A stretch of DNA of 64,000 bases from Streptomyces sp. T12 (GTDB taxonomy: Bacteria > Actinomycetota > Actinomycetes > Streptomycetales > Streptomycetaceae), in NCBI RefSeq assembly GCF_028736035.1, contig NZ_CP117866.1, positions 3,720,001-3,784,000 of the forward strand, given 5' to 3'. Of the stretch, positions 37,918-46,523 are shown in pieces (position 1 is the stretch's first letter; each line of letters begins with the position of its first letter). Below the pieces are notes generated by a model. The model worked only from the letters and a program-made list of their open reading frames with translations, was not told where the DNA came from and did not search any database. Both the position numbers and the translations under genes were made by a program.

Positions 37918-38802
37918 ATGGCGGAAATCATCCAGAAGGACGGCACGTGGGTCTTCGACGGCGACGCACTGCGGCTGACTCCCGGACGGGACAAGAACGT
38001 CAGTCTGTTCCGCAAGACGCTGGGTGAACTCGTCGTCCCGCTGGGGGCGTTGGCCGGTGTCTCCTTCGAGCAGGGCAAGAAGGCAGGGCGGCTGCGCCTG
38101 CGTCTGCGCGACGGCGCCGACCCGCTGCTGCACGCCACGGGCGGCCGGCTGACCGAGCCGAACGACCCGTACCAGCTGCTCGTCGAGTCCGACCGCTACG
38201 GCGTTGCCGAGTACTTCGTGGACGAGGTCCGAGGCGCCCTGCTCCTTGACCAGGTCCCGGCCGACCCGGTCGACGAGTACCTGCTGCCGGGGCCCTCCCT
38301 GCCCCTGTCGGTCTCCGCCGGAGACGGCACGGCGACCTTCGACGGCGAGCACATCCGCCTGGAGTGGAACTGGAAGACGGAGGACGCCAAGGCCGCCGCC
38401 GGCAGCCGTTCCCTCCCGGTCACCGACATCACGGCCGTGGAGTGGCATCCGGCGGCGGGCCTGGAGAACGGCCATCTCCGCTTCACCGTCCGGAACGCGC
38501 CCACCAAGGCCCCGCCCAAGTACGACGCCAACTCGGTGGAGCTGTGGGGCTTCAAGAAGGACCCGCTGATGGCCCTGGTCGCGGCGGCGGTCCAGGCCCG
38601 CCTCCCGCACCCGGCCAGGGCCGGCGCCACGGACGTGCGGGACGCGCGGCCGGAACTGCCTTCCGCTCCGGCCGCGTCCGCCGAGGACGCCCACGACGCC
38701 CTCCTGCGCCGCCTGCGCGAACTCGGCGAGCTGCACCGCACGGGCGTGCTGACGGACGAGGAGTTCACGATGGCCAAGCAGGCCGTCCTCAAGCGGATGT
38801 AG
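37918..38802 (+). CDS. DUF4429/SHOCT-domain protein
   Basis: A 294-residue cytoplasmic protein, ATG 37918. Two DUF4429-type beta domains are apparent (WVFDGDALRLTPGR...KNVSLFRKTLGELVVP; then TATFDGEHIRLEWNWK...VTDITAVEWHP). It ends in a SHOCT helix pair (LLRRLRELGELHRTGVLTDEEFTMAKQ). Such proteins are common in Streptomyces; function unknown, possibly lipid- or oligomerisation-related by analogy with PH-like domains. It is divergent from the hexosaminidase, and the shared 80-base gap contains the dre site and GGTGG-N6-CCACC (about 37900-37915) just before the start. Confidence 0.75.
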   Translation: MAEIIQKDGTWVFDGDALRLTPGRDKNVSLFRKTLGELVVPLGALAGVSFEQGKKAGRLRLRLRDGADPLLHATGGRLTEPNDPYQLLVESDRYGVAEYFVDEVRGALLLDQVPADPVDEYLLPGPSLPLSVSAGDGTATFDGEHIRLEWNWKTEDAKAAAGSRSLPVTDITAVEWHPAAGLENGHLRFTVRNAPTKAPPKYDANSVELWGFKKDPLMALVAAAVQARLPHPARAGATDVRDARPELPSAPAASAEDAHDALLRRLRELGELHRTGVLTDEEFTMAKQAVLKRM

Positions 38803-38833
38803 CGCGCGTACGGGCCCCCGTGGCCCCACGGAC

Positions 38834-40450
38834 CTACTTGGCCCTGCGGGCCACCGTGAAGTGGTCGATCCGGTCGCCCGTCTCGGCGATGCCCTGGACC
38901 TTCAGCGTGGCGTACCGGCCCCTCGGCGCGGGCTGGACGTCCACGCGCAGGAACGAGTAGTCGAGGTAGCGCACCCGGGACCAGGCGACCGTCTCGTTCT
39001 GCTTGCCGTCCTTGAGGTTGACGAACGAGGACACGGAGTCCTGCTCGTGCTCGTGCCCCTCGTAGGAGTCCGGCGCGGTGAACGCGTACAGGCTGCGGCC
39101 CGCGGCACCCGCCGTCACGTACACCACGCCCTCGGTCTCGGGGTACGCCGTCCCGCCGATCGGCAGCTTCTTGGCGACCTCGTTGCCCTTGATGACATCG
39201 GTGCGCTCGTACTGGTGGTTGTGACCGTTGATGACGAGATCGACCGTGTACTTCTCGAACAGCGGCACCCACTCCTGTCGCACGCCGCCTTCCGAGGCGT
39301 GCGCCGTGGAGGTGCAGTACGCGCAGTGGTGGAAGAACACGACGATGAAGTCGATGTCCTTGGCCGCCCGGTACTTCTTCAGCTGCGCCTCGAACCACTT
39401 GGTCTGGGTGCCGCCGGAGAGGCCGAGGTTGGCCGGGATCTCGTAGGAGATGTCGTTGGGGTCCAGCGAGATGATCGCCGTGTTGCCGTAGACGAAGGAG
39501 TAGACGCCGGGCAGGTTCTTCTTGTCGGGCCCGTTGTCGGGGAGCGTGAAGCGGGCCTCCTCGCCGCCGTAGCCGTTGGGCGAGTACCAGGCCTCCATGT
39601 CGTGGTTGCCGTAACTCACCATCCACGGCACGGACTTGGCGACCGACTCGGTCTGGGCCAGGAACTGGTCCCACACCCGCGAGTCGAAGCCGGTGTCGGC
39701 GGTCTTGCCCGCGCCGGACGGGTCGGCGTACGCGATGTCGCCGGCGTGCAGGTGGAAGGCCGGGTTCTGGCCCAGGATCAGGCTGTCGTTGGCCAGGCCG
39801 TGGTAGCTGACGCCCTGGTCGCCGAAGGCGGTGAAGGTGAAGGGCGCCATGGGGGTCCCCCCGCTCGAGCGAAGCCGGGAGTGGGGGAGGGCGGGGGCGG
39901 TGGTGAAGGTGCCGAGGGTGCCCAGCAGGTGCGGCTCGGCGGGGTCGAAGCCCTGGTGGCCGACGCCGTAGTAGTACGTCCGGCCGGGGCGCAGGTGGGT
40001 CAGCTTGGCGTGCACGTAGTACTGCGTGTGGTCGGCGCTCGCGCCGACGCCGGCCGGGGTGTAGAGGGTGCGCACCTCGGCCTCGATCTTGCGGGAGAGG
40101 TCCCAGGGGTGCGCGCCGATCCGGATGAACGGCTTCTTCACGGCGACCGGAACCTGCCAGGAGACGGTCATCTCGGTGCGCGGGTCGTTGCCGTAGGCGA
40201 GGTGGCGGCCGAAGGGGGCGACGAGGGCGCCGTCGACGGTCTCGGTGGCCGCGGCGGTGCTCTGCGTCGGTACGGCGGCCTGGGCGGTGGCGCCCGGTAC
40301 GAACGCGCCACCCGCGACGGCGCCCAGCGTGACGGCGCCGCCTCTGATCATCGTGCGCCGCGAGAATCTGGCGCGCAGGTACTCGTGCTGCTCGGCCATG
40401 CTCATGCGCTCGGCGAGCTGCTGGGGTACTCCCATGCGAGGAATGTCCAT
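38834..40450 (-). CDS. Tat-exported purple acid phosphatase-type metallophosphoesterase
   Basis: A ~538-residue exported phosphatase. A Tat signal (FSRRTMIRGGAVTLGAVAG) precedes a Fn3-like domain and a calcineurin-like metallophosphoesterase core: FTAFGDQGVSYHG, HAGDIAYAD, VSYGNHDME, FFHHCAY and INGHNHQYERT supply the di-metal ligands. ATG 40450 is chosen as the start that keeps the Tat motif about 35 residues in. A 41-bp interspersed repeat lies in frame at 39849-39889, adding the peptide LPHSRLRSSGGTP between the Fn3 and catalytic domains. Confidence 0.88.
   Translation of the reverse strand: MDIPRMGVPQQLAERMSMAEQHEYLRARFSRRTMIRGGAVTLGAVAGGAFVPGATAQAAVPTQSTAAATETVDGALVAPFGRHLAYGNDPRTEMTVSWQVPVAVKKPFIRIGAHPWDLSRKIEAEVRTLYTPAGVGASADHTQYYVHAKLTHLRPGRTYYYGVGHQGFDPAEPHLLGTLGTFTTAPALPHSRLRSSGGTPMAPFTFTAFGDQGVSYHGLANDSLILGQNPAFHLHAGDIAYADPSGAGKTADTGFDSRVWDQFLAQTESVAKSVPWMVSYGNHDMEAWYSPNGYGGEEARFTLPDNGPDKKNLPGVYSFVYGNTAIISLDPNDISYEIPANLGLSGGTQTKWFEAQLKKYRAAKDIDFIVVFFHHCAYCTSTAHASEGGVRQEWVPLFEKYTVDLVINGHNHQYERTDVIKGNEVAKKLPIGGTAYPETEGVVYVTAGAAGRSLYAFTAPDSYEGHEHEQDSVSSFVNLKDGKQNETVAWSRVRYLDYSFLRVDVQPAPRGRYATLKVQGIAETGDRIDHFTVARRAK
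39849..39889. repeat. Interspersed repeat inserted in frame in phosphatase gene
   Basis: atgggggtccccccgctcga followed by gcgaagccgggagtggggga is a short repeat widespread in Streptomyces genomes, usually intergenic. Here it lies inside a coding sequence and is read through, encoding a linker between two domains. Confidence 0.65.
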
Positions 40451-40631
40451 GGCGACCGAAACTCGTCCCCTCAGGCAACGGGATGCGGGCCGACGCATGG
40501 ACAGCTCCGGAACAGGCCCCCATGAGACCCTCAATGTTCTTCCAAGAGCTTCAACAGCCGACTGCCAGGCAGTTGCCCGAAATCGGGCAGGATTCTTGCG
40601 AAACCGCCGCCGGTACCCCAGGATCTACCGG

Positions 40632-40889
40632 GTGCACGACGAACTTGTTGATCATCTGACGCGGTCCTCGCCCCTCAGCAGGGGCGAGGCACTGCGCGTG
40701 ATCCAGGACGTGCTCGCCTACTTCGACGAGACGACCGAGGACTACGTCCGTCGCCGCCACCGCGAGCTGCAGGCCCAGGGCCTGGTGAACGCGGCGATCT
40801 TCGAACGGATCGGGGCGGACCTGAAGTACCGGGCGGTGGCGCCGCCGGAGCTCACGCTCAGACAGCTGCGCCGCATCGTCTACGGCTGA
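40632..40889 (+). CDS. Small conserved actinobacterial protein (85 aa)
   Basis: Starts at GTG 40632 (MHDELVDHLTRSSPLSRGEA) and ends RQLRRIVYG. The protein is helical, charged and has no export signal. The sequence ...QDVLAYFDETTEDYVRRRH and LTLRQLRRIVYG is, from memory, conserved next to glmS in Streptomyces. An AGGA lies about 9 bases upstream. It precedes glmS by 45 bases and is probably co-transcribed. Function unknown. Confidence 0.65.
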   Translation: MHDELVDHLTRSSPLSRGEALRVIQDVLAYFDETTEDYVRRRHRELQAQGLVNAAIFERIGADLKYRAVAPPELTLRQLRRIVYG

Positions 40890-40934
40890 GACCACCGCTG
40901 AGCCGCCACTCACGGAATTGAGGGATACATATAC

Positions 40935-42752
40935 ATGTGCGGAATCGTCGGATACATCGGGAAGCGTGACGTTGCTCCCCTGCTGCTGGAGGGCCTGCAG
41001 CGCCTGGAGTACCGCGGCTACGACTCGGCCGGCATCGCCGTCACCTCGCCGAGGACGAGCGGCCTGAAGACGGTCAAGGCCAAGGGCCGGGTCCGTGACC
41101 TGGAGGCCAAGGTCCCGGCGCGCTTCAAGGGCACGACCGGCATCGCCCACACCCGCTGGGCCACCCACGGCGCCCCGTCCGACGTGAACGCCCACCCCCA
41201 CCTGGACGCCGAGGGCAAGGTCGCCGTCGTCCACAACGGCATCATCGACAACGCCTCCGACCTGCGCCGCAAGCTGGAGGCGGACGGTGTCGAGTTCCTC
41301 TCCGAGACCGACACCGAGGTCCTCGTCCACCTGATCGCCCGCTCGCAGGCGGAGAAGCTGGAGGACAAGGTCCGCGAGACCCTCCGGCTCATCGAGGGCA
41401 CGTACGGCATCGCCGTCCTGCACGCCGACTTCCCGGACCGCATCGTCGTGGCCCGCAACGGCTCCCCGGTCGTCCTCGGCATCGGCGAGAAGGAGATGTT
41501 CGTCGCCTCGGACATCGCCGCCCTGGTCGCCCACACCCGGCAGATAGTGACGCTGGACGACGGCGAGATGGCCACCCTCAAGGCCGACGACTTCCGCACC
41601 TACACGACGGAGGGCACCCGTACGACGGCGGAGCCCACCACGGTCGAGTGGGAAGCGGCGTCCTACGACATGGGCGGCCACGACACCTACATGCACAAGG
41701 AGATCCACGAGCAGGCCGACGCCGTGGACCGCGTCCTGCGCGGCCGCATCGACGACCGCTTCTCCACCGTGCACCTCGGCGGCCTCAACCTGGACGCCCG
41801 TGAGGCCCGCCAGATCCGCCGCGTGAAGATCCTGGGCTGCGGCACCTCGTACCACGCGGGCATGATCGGCGCCCAGATGATCGAGGAGCTGGCCCGCATC
41901 CCCGCGGACGCCGAGCCCGCGTCGGAGTTCCGCTACCGCAACGCGGTCGTCGACCCCGACACCCTCTACATCGCCGTCTCCCAGTCCGGCGAGACCTACG
42001 ACGTCCTGGCGGCCGTCCAGGAGCTGAAGCGCAAGGGCGCGCGGGTCCTGGGCATCGTGAACGTGGTCGGTTCCGCGATCGCCCGCGAGGCCGACGGCGG
42101 CATCTACGTCCACGCGGGCCCCGAGGTCTGCGTGGTCTCCACGAAGTGCTTCACCAACACCACGGTGGCCTTCGCGCTCCTGGCCCTGCACCTCGGCCGC
42201 ACCCGCGACCTCTCCGTCCGCGACGGCAAGCGCATCATCGAGGGCCTGCGCAAGCTTCCCGCCCAGATCTCCGAGATCATGGAGCAGGAGGCGGAGATCG
42301 AGAAGCTGGCCCAGCAGTACGCCGAGGCCCGCTCGATGCTCTTCATCGGCCGCGTCCGCGGCTACCCGGTAGCCCGCGAGGCCTCCCTCAAGCTCAAGGA
42401 GGTCTCCTACATCCACGCCGAGGCCTACCCCGCCTCCGAGCTCAAGCACGGCCCCCTGGCCCTGATCGAGCCCGCCCTGCCCACGGTCGCCATCGTCCCC
42501 GACGACGACCTCCTGGAGAAGAACCGCGCCGCCATGGAGGAGATCAAGGCCCGCAGCGGCAAGATCCTCGCGGTGGCCCACCAGCCCCAGGAGAAGGCCG
42601 ACCAGACGATCGTGGTCCCGAAGAACGAGGACGAGTTGGACCCCATCCTGATGGGCATCCCCCTCCAACTCCTCGCCTACCACACCGCATTGGCGCTCGG
42701 CCGGGACATCGACAAGCCCAGGAACCTCGCAAAGTCGGTAACGGTCGAGTAG
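40935..42752 (+). CDS. glmS: Glutamine-fructose-6-phosphate aminotransferase (isomerizing)
   Basis: A 605-residue amidotransferase making glucosamine-6-phosphate, the entry step of cell-wall amino sugar synthesis. The N-terminal Ntn-glutaminase begins MCGIVGYIGKRD with Cys2 as nucleophile; two SIS sugar-phosphate domains follow (ILGCGTSYHAGM, SQSGETYDVLAAV, RVRGYPVAREASLKLKEVSY) and the C-terminal LAKSVTVE contains the usual switch tail. In S. coelicolor this position holds a second glmS copy (glmS2, from memory). Its sit between hexosaminidase and adpA fits amino-sugar metabolism tied to development. Confidence 0.96.
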   Translation: MCGIVGYIGKRDVAPLLLEGLQRLEYRGYDSAGIAVTSPRTSGLKTVKAKGRVRDLEAKVPARFKGTTGIAHTRWATHGAPSDVNAHPHLDAEGKVAVVHNGIIDNASDLRRKLEADGVEFLSETDTEVLVHLIARSQAEKLEDKVRETLRLIEGTYGIAVLHADFPDRIVVARNGSPVVLGIGEKEMFVASDIAALVAHTRQIVTLDDGEMATLKADDFRTYTTEGTRTTAEPTTVEWEAASYDMGGHDTYMHKEIHEQADAVDRVLRGRIDDRFSTVHLGGLNLDAREARQIRRVKILGCGTSYHAGMIGAQMIEELARIPADAEPASEFRYRNAVVDPDTLYIAVSQSGETYDVLAAVQELKRKGARVLGIVNVVGSAIAREADGGIYVHAGPEVCVVSTKCFTNTTVAFALLALHLGRTRDLSVRDGKRIIEGLRKLPAQISEIMEQEAEIEKLAQQYAEARSMLFIGRVRGYPVAREASLKLKEVSYIHAEAYPASELKHGPLALIEPALPTVAIVPDDDLLEKNRAAMEEIKARSGKILAVAHQPQEKADQTIVVPKNEDELDPILMGIPLQLLAYHTALALGRDIDKPRNLAKSVTVE

Positions 42753-42759
42753 AGGCCTT

Positions 42760-42802
42760 AGGGGCGCGGGGAACTGCGCGAGCAACCCCCACGCACCCGC
42801 AG
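42760..42802 (-). repeat. Interspersed Streptomyces repeat, copy 2
   Basis: Reverse-complement copy of the 30049-30091 element: ggggcgcggggaactgcgcg then agcaacccccacgcacccgc. It starts 7 bases after the glmS stop. Confidence 0.75.
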
Positions 42803-42818
42803 AGGCTAAACGACATGG

Positions 42819-42861
42819 ACGGACCCCCCGCAATGCCACCAATCACGGGGGGTCCGTTCTC
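42819..42861. terminator. Bidirectional terminator between glmS and the YaaH-like gene
   Basis: Perfect 12-bp arms acggaccccccg (42819-42830) and cggggggtccgt (42846-42857) between two convergent genes. Confidence 0.85.
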
Positions 42862-42898
42862 ATCGCCGGGAAGCCGCCCAACTCCCCAGCCGGCGCAG

Positions 42899-43465
42899 CT
42901 AACCGGTGGCCGTCACGCCCCGGCCCGCAGCGCGTCGCGGAAGTGCGGTCGGCCAGTGGGCCAGAGCCGCGGTCGCCGCGTACCAGGCCACCGCACCCGC
43001 GGCGACGGCGAACCAGCCCCCGACCTTGGCGAGCCCGTCATTGCCGGCGAAGTCGGCGATCGCCATGAGCACCAGGGACACGAAGAACAGCCCGTACGCC
43101 CCCTGCCCGAGCTGGTCCCCACCCGCGAGCGTGAGGGACAGCGCCACAAGGGCGAACAGCAGCAGGAACAACCCCGCCGCATTGTCGGAGACAGCCGCGT
43201 CGGCAGAGACGGCCCAGGTGAACCACAGGGCGCCGAGTGTCACGAACGCGGTCCCGTTCACGGAGTCACGGTCGCGCAGGGCCATCAGCCCCGCGACGAA
43301 GAGGGCAATTCCGCCCACGTACTGGGCGATTGATACGGCGTCAGCGGCTGACACACCGTCGATCACGTCGGCGTACCCCAGCCCGAAGGCCAACAGGGTG
43401 ATTCCGAGGGCGAGTCGGCCGACCACGGTAGTGATTCCGCTTCCCGCGGAGACGTCATTGTCCAC
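42899..43465 (-). CDS. GPR1/FUN34/YaaH-family (SatP-like) membrane protein
   Basis: A 188-residue protein with six hydrophobic segments (ITLLAFGLGYADVIDG, SIAQYVGGIALFVAGLMAL, LFLLLFALVALSLTLA, and others). The layout and length match the acetate/succinate permease family YaaH, although its N-P-A motif is not evident, so the transport role is tentative. Separated from the universal stress gene by 162 bases and transcribed leftward like it. Confidence 0.6.
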   Translation of the reverse strand: MDNDVSAGSGITTVVGRLALGITLLAFGLGYADVIDGVSAADAVSIAQYVGGIALFVAGLMALRDRDSVNGTAFVTLGALWFTWAVSADAAVSDNAAGLFLLLFALVALSLTLAGGDQLGQGAYGLFFVSLVLMAIADFAGNDGLAKVGGWFAVAAGAVAWYAATAALAHWPTALPRRAAGRGVTATG

Positions 43466-43627
43466 GGCGGGCTCCCTTCATGCATGTGCAGTTGTGCGGT
43501 GAGCGTTATATGCCCTTCACAAGGGCACAAACACCTCTACGCGCGAGTAAATTCACACACCGCAAGAAGGAGGCACGAAGGGGGAGCGACGCCCCGAACC
43601 GCTCATCTCACCTGGGACAACGGCGAG

Positions 43628-44155
43628 TTACGGAATGACAACGACGGGACGCTTGGCCCGCTTGGCGAGCCGCCCCGCGACCGACCCGAAGATCCGCCCG
43701 ACGATGCCCTGCGTGGAGCCGACGACGATCGCGTCCGCCTCGTACTCCCGCCCGACCTCTTCGAGTTCGTGGCAGATGTCACCGCCGCGCTCGACGAGGA
43801 TCCAGGGCACCTCGGCGAGGTAGTCGGCGCAGGCGAGTTCGAGGCCGAGCACCTCGGTGCGGTGGTCCGGCACGTCGACGAAGACCGGTGGCTCGCAGCC
43901 GGCCCACACCGTGGTGGGCAGCCGGTTGGCGACGTGGACGATGATCAGGCCCGACCCGGAGCGATGGGCCATGCCGATGGCGTACGCGAGGGCGCGCTCG
44001 CTGGAGGTGGAGCCGTCGAAGCCGACGACGACGCCGTGCTTGAAGGCGGGATCGCAGGACTGGCGTGACTCGTCCGCCGCCAGGGGATCGGCTGCCGTCG
44101 GGTCGGCGACCTGGCGCTTGCGGTCCGCGGGTTCGAAGAATTCGTGACCGGCCAT
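43628..44155 (-). CDS. Universal stress protein (UspA family)
   Basis: A 175-residue single-domain Usp with a ~38-residue N-terminal extension. The domain starts GVVVGFDGSTSSERALAYAI and has the ATP-binding GSTQGIVGRIFGSVAGRLAK near the end, then PVVVIP. Such proteins bind ATP and often accompany dormancy/hypoxia responses in actinobacteria. Leftward transcription from a 350-base intergenic region. Confidence 0.85.
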   Translation of the reverse strand: MAGHEFFEPADRKRQVADPTAADPLAADESRQSCDPAFKHGVVVGFDGSTSSERALAYAIGMAHRSGSGLIIVHVANRLPTTVWAGCEPPVFVDVPDHRTEVLGLELACADYLAEVPWILVERGGDICHELEEVGREYEADAIVVGSTQGIVGRIFGSVAGRLAKRAKRPVVVIP

Positions 44156-44505
44156 GGCTGTCTCGGCGTATTGATCCTTTATGGGTGGGCCCGCGAGCGG
44201 AGCTCATTGACGGATGCAGCAGTGTGCGGCGGAGCTGTGTCCGGGAATGGTCTTCCCAACCCCATACCCCCAAGGGTACGGCGGCACGCCTCCTTAGCCC
44301 AGATCCCCGCTCACGGTCGGTGCGGGTTCCAGGGAGCATGCACGAGGGGACGCCCGTAACGCAATGGTTGCTGCGGTGTACAGGCGGTTTGCACAGGATT
44401 CACGTGCGTCCGCGGCCGGGACGGCCCCGTACCAGTGACCGCCCGCTCGAACAGGCGTTGATCTCCTTGAGCCTCAGCCCCAGGGAACCCAGGGAGTACC
44501 CACCC
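44156..44505. other. 350-bp intergenic region, no gene seen
   Basis: No convincing coding sequence on either strand. Around 44241-44260 ccgggaatggtcttcccaac forms an imperfect GGGA...TCCC dyad that faintly resembles DevR/OsdR-type boxes found before Usp genes, but it is weak. An aggga-type ribosome site precedes the gene at 44506. Confidence 0.4.
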
Positions 44506-44805
44506 ATGCCCGGACCCCGCACGCCCTCCGACGACAGTGCCACCGATGTGGTTCGCTGGGCGGCCTTCAGCTGCGTCCTGGTCCCCGTGGTCCTCCTCTG
44601 GTACGGCACCTCCCTCGCCGGCGCCGCGGGCACGGCCTTCGGCCTCGCCGCCGTGACGGCCGTCTGCCGCCTGCTGCTCCGTCAGTCGGAACGCGGCGCG
44701 GCGCGCCTGAAGGACGAGGAGCGCACTCCCCCGGCACCCTCGCGTCGCGGACGCCACCACAGGACCGGAACCGGGGCCCACCGAGGCGGACGTCACACTG
44801 GTTGA
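44506..44805 (+). CDS. Small membrane protein upstream of adpA
   Basis: A 99-residue protein (MPGPRTPSDDSATDVVRWAA...) with two hydrophobic helices (FSCVLVPVVLLWYGTSL and GTAFGLAAVTAVCRLLL) and a basic, Gly/Arg/His-rich cytoplasmic tail. AGGGAG lies 8-12 bases before ATG 44506. No recognised family; position before adpA appears conserved in Streptomyces (from memory). Function unknown. Confidence 0.6.
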   Translation: MPGPRTPSDDSATDVVRWAAFSCVLVPVVLLWYGTSLAGAAGTAFGLAAVTAVCRLLLRQSERGAARLKDEERTPPAPSRRGRHHRTGTGAHRGGRHTG

Positions 44806-44810
44806 AATAC

Positions 44811-44828
44811 ACCGGTCAGCTGACCGGT
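44811..44828. terminator. Perfect 18-bp palindrome after the small membrane gene
   Basis: ACCGGTCAG-CTGACCGGT, 5 bases after a stop codon and followed by ttt. It can fold as a 7-bp stem with an AGCT loop (terminator) or act as a dyad operator in the adpA upstream region. Confidence 0.5.
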
Positions 44829-45200
44829 TTCCGCGCACGGGCACGCTGCTTTTCAGCCAACTTCTGGCGCACATGCATCCCCTCCCCAGAACACCCCCCA
44901 ACCCCCGTTCCACCTGCACGGAAAGGGCCTCAGGGGCCCTGCGCACCCTACGTGGATTGGCCACTGCGACAAGGCGCACTTCCCTGCACGGCCTGTGAGT
45001 GCAACGCTTCGTGATCGAATGCTTCACGCCAAGTTGCCAAGTCGACAATGTGCCGAGTGCCGAACCGGCCACTCCGGCGCGACGCGACACAGTAGATTCG
45101 ATCTTGACTGTCTACGGCGGGGGACTCGTGCAGGACCAAGGGGAAACGTGCAGGAGCGACACAACCGAGGAGCCGCGACCACCGAGGGGGGCTTAGCAGT
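44829..45200 (+). promoter_or_regulatory. adpA: Long adpA leader/promoter region
   Basis: About 370 bases with no supported gene between the palindrome and adpA. Sequence becomes locally AT-richer at 45000-45110. A gaggggggc purine tract lies 8-17 bases before the adpA ATG. A long untranslated or multi-operator upstream region is typical of adpA. Confidence 0.5.
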
Positions 45201-46427
45201 ATGAGCCACGACTCCACTGCCGCGCCGGAAGCCGCGGCCCGGAAGCTTTCCGGGCGACGCCGCAAGGAGATCGTCGCGGTGCTGCTGTTCAGCGGCGGCC
45301 CCATCTTCGAGAGTTCCATACCGCTGTCGGTGTTCGGGATCGACCGCCAGGACGCCGGCGTGCCGCGCTACCGCTTGCTGGTGTGCGGCGGCGAGGAAGG
45401 CCCACTGCGGACCACAGGGGGCCTGGAACTCACCGCGCCACATGGCCTGGAGGCGATCTCACGGGCGGGCACGGTCGTCGTGCCTGCCTGGCGTTCGATC
45501 ACGTCTCCACCGCCCGAGGACGCGCTCGACGCACTGCGCCGGGCGCACGAGGAAGGCGCCCGCATAGTCGGGCTGTGCACCGGTGCCTTCGTCCTCGCCG
45601 CGGCGGGCCTGCTGGACGGCCGCCCCGCGACGACGCACTGGATGTACGCACCGACGCTGGCCAAGCGCTACCCGTCGGTGCACGTGGATCCGAGAGAGCT
45701 GTTCGTCGACGACGGCGACGTCCTGACGTCGGCGGGCACCGCGGCCGGAATCGATCTCTGTCTCCACATCGTGCGCACGGACCACGGCAACGAGGCGGCA
45801 GGGGCCCTGGCCCGCCGTCTGGTGGTCCCGCCGCGCCGGTCCGGCGGTCAGGAGCGCTACCTCGATCGATCTTTACCAGAGGAGATCGGCGCCGACCCGC
45901 TGGCCGAGGTCGTCGCCTGGGCGCTGGAGCACCTCCACGAGCAGTTCGACGTGGAGACGCTGGCCGCCCGCGCGTACATGAGCCGCCGCACCTTCGACCG
46001 CCGCTTCCGCTCGCTGACGGGCAGCGCCCCGTTGCAGTGGCTGATCACCCAGCGGGTCCTGCAGGCACAGCGCCTGCTGGAGACGTCGGACTACTCGGTG
46101 GACGAGGTGGCGGGCCGCTGCGGGTTCCGCTCGCCGGTGGCACTGCGCGGCCACTTCCGCCGCCAGCTCGGCTCGTCGCCGGCCGCGTACCGGGCGGCGT
46201 ACCGTGCGCGGCGCCCCCAGGCCGAAAGGCCGACGGACGCGGAGCCCCCGACGGGCCCCGCCGTCCAGCAGGGCCCACCGCCCACCCCGTACCCGGAGGG
46301 CGGCCCGGTCCCGCTGCAGACCCGCCGCGCCCCGGCCCCCGTAGGCACGTCCGCGCCCTCGGAGAACGGGCGCGAGCTGTACGTCGGAGGCCGGGCGACC
46401 CTGCCGGGGCAGCGCAGCGGAGCATGA
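45201..46427 (+). CDS. adpA: AdpA, AraC/XylS-family master developmental regulator
   Basis: A 408-residue regulator. The N-terminal ThiJ/PfpI/DJ-1-like domain (~25-210: VLLFSGGPIFESSIPLSVFG; RIVGLCTGAFVLAAAGLLDG) mediates dimerisation; the C-terminal AraC pair of helix-turn-helix motifs (~235-335: LAARAYMSRRTFDRRFRSLT; VDEVAGRCGFRSPVALRGHF) binds DNA. A proline-rich tail follows. Leu225, between the domains, is encoded by TTA (45873-45875), the conserved bldA-dependent codon of adpA. Followed directly by a hairpin and by oligoribonuclease, as in other Streptomyces. Confidence 0.97.
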   Translation: MSHDSTAAPEAAARKLSGRRRKEIVAVLLFSGGPIFESSIPLSVFGIDRQDAGVPRYRLLVCGGEEGPLRTTGGLELTAPHGLEAISRAGTVVVPAWRSITSPPPEDALDALRRAHEEGARIVGLCTGAFVLAAAGLLDGRPATTHWMYAPTLAKRYPSVHVDPRELFVDDGDVLTSAGTAAGIDLCLHIVRTDHGNEAAGALARRLVVPPRRSGGQERYLDRSLPEEIGADPLAEVVAWALEHLHEQFDVETLAARAYMSRRTFDRRFRSLTGSAPLQWLITQRVLQAQRLLETSDYSVDEVAGRCGFRSPVALRGHFRRQLGSSPAAYRAAYRARRPQAERPTDAEPPTGPAVQQGPPPTPYPEGGPVPLQTRRAPAPVGTSAPSENGRELYVGGRATLPGQRSGA

Positions 46428-46433
46428 CCTCGT

Positions 46434-46468
46434 GACGCCGGGCGGGCTTCTCGGCCCGTCCGGCGTTC
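46434..46468 (+). terminator. Terminator/interspersed hairpin after adpA
   Basis: Arms gacgccgggcgggctt and ggcccgtccggcgttc (G-U and one mismatch allowed) around tc. This cggacgggc-type hairpin followed by gaggacgagg is a common Streptomyces repeat at gene ends. Confidence 0.75.
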
Positions 46469-46523
46469 GAGGACGAGGAGCGCGGGGCATCCCAAAAGCG
46501 GACGTCAGCTTTAGGGTGGTCGC

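Noticed and set aside
44241..44260. DevR/OsdR box before the universal stress gene
   Set aside because: The dyad is too imperfect to call from sequence alone.
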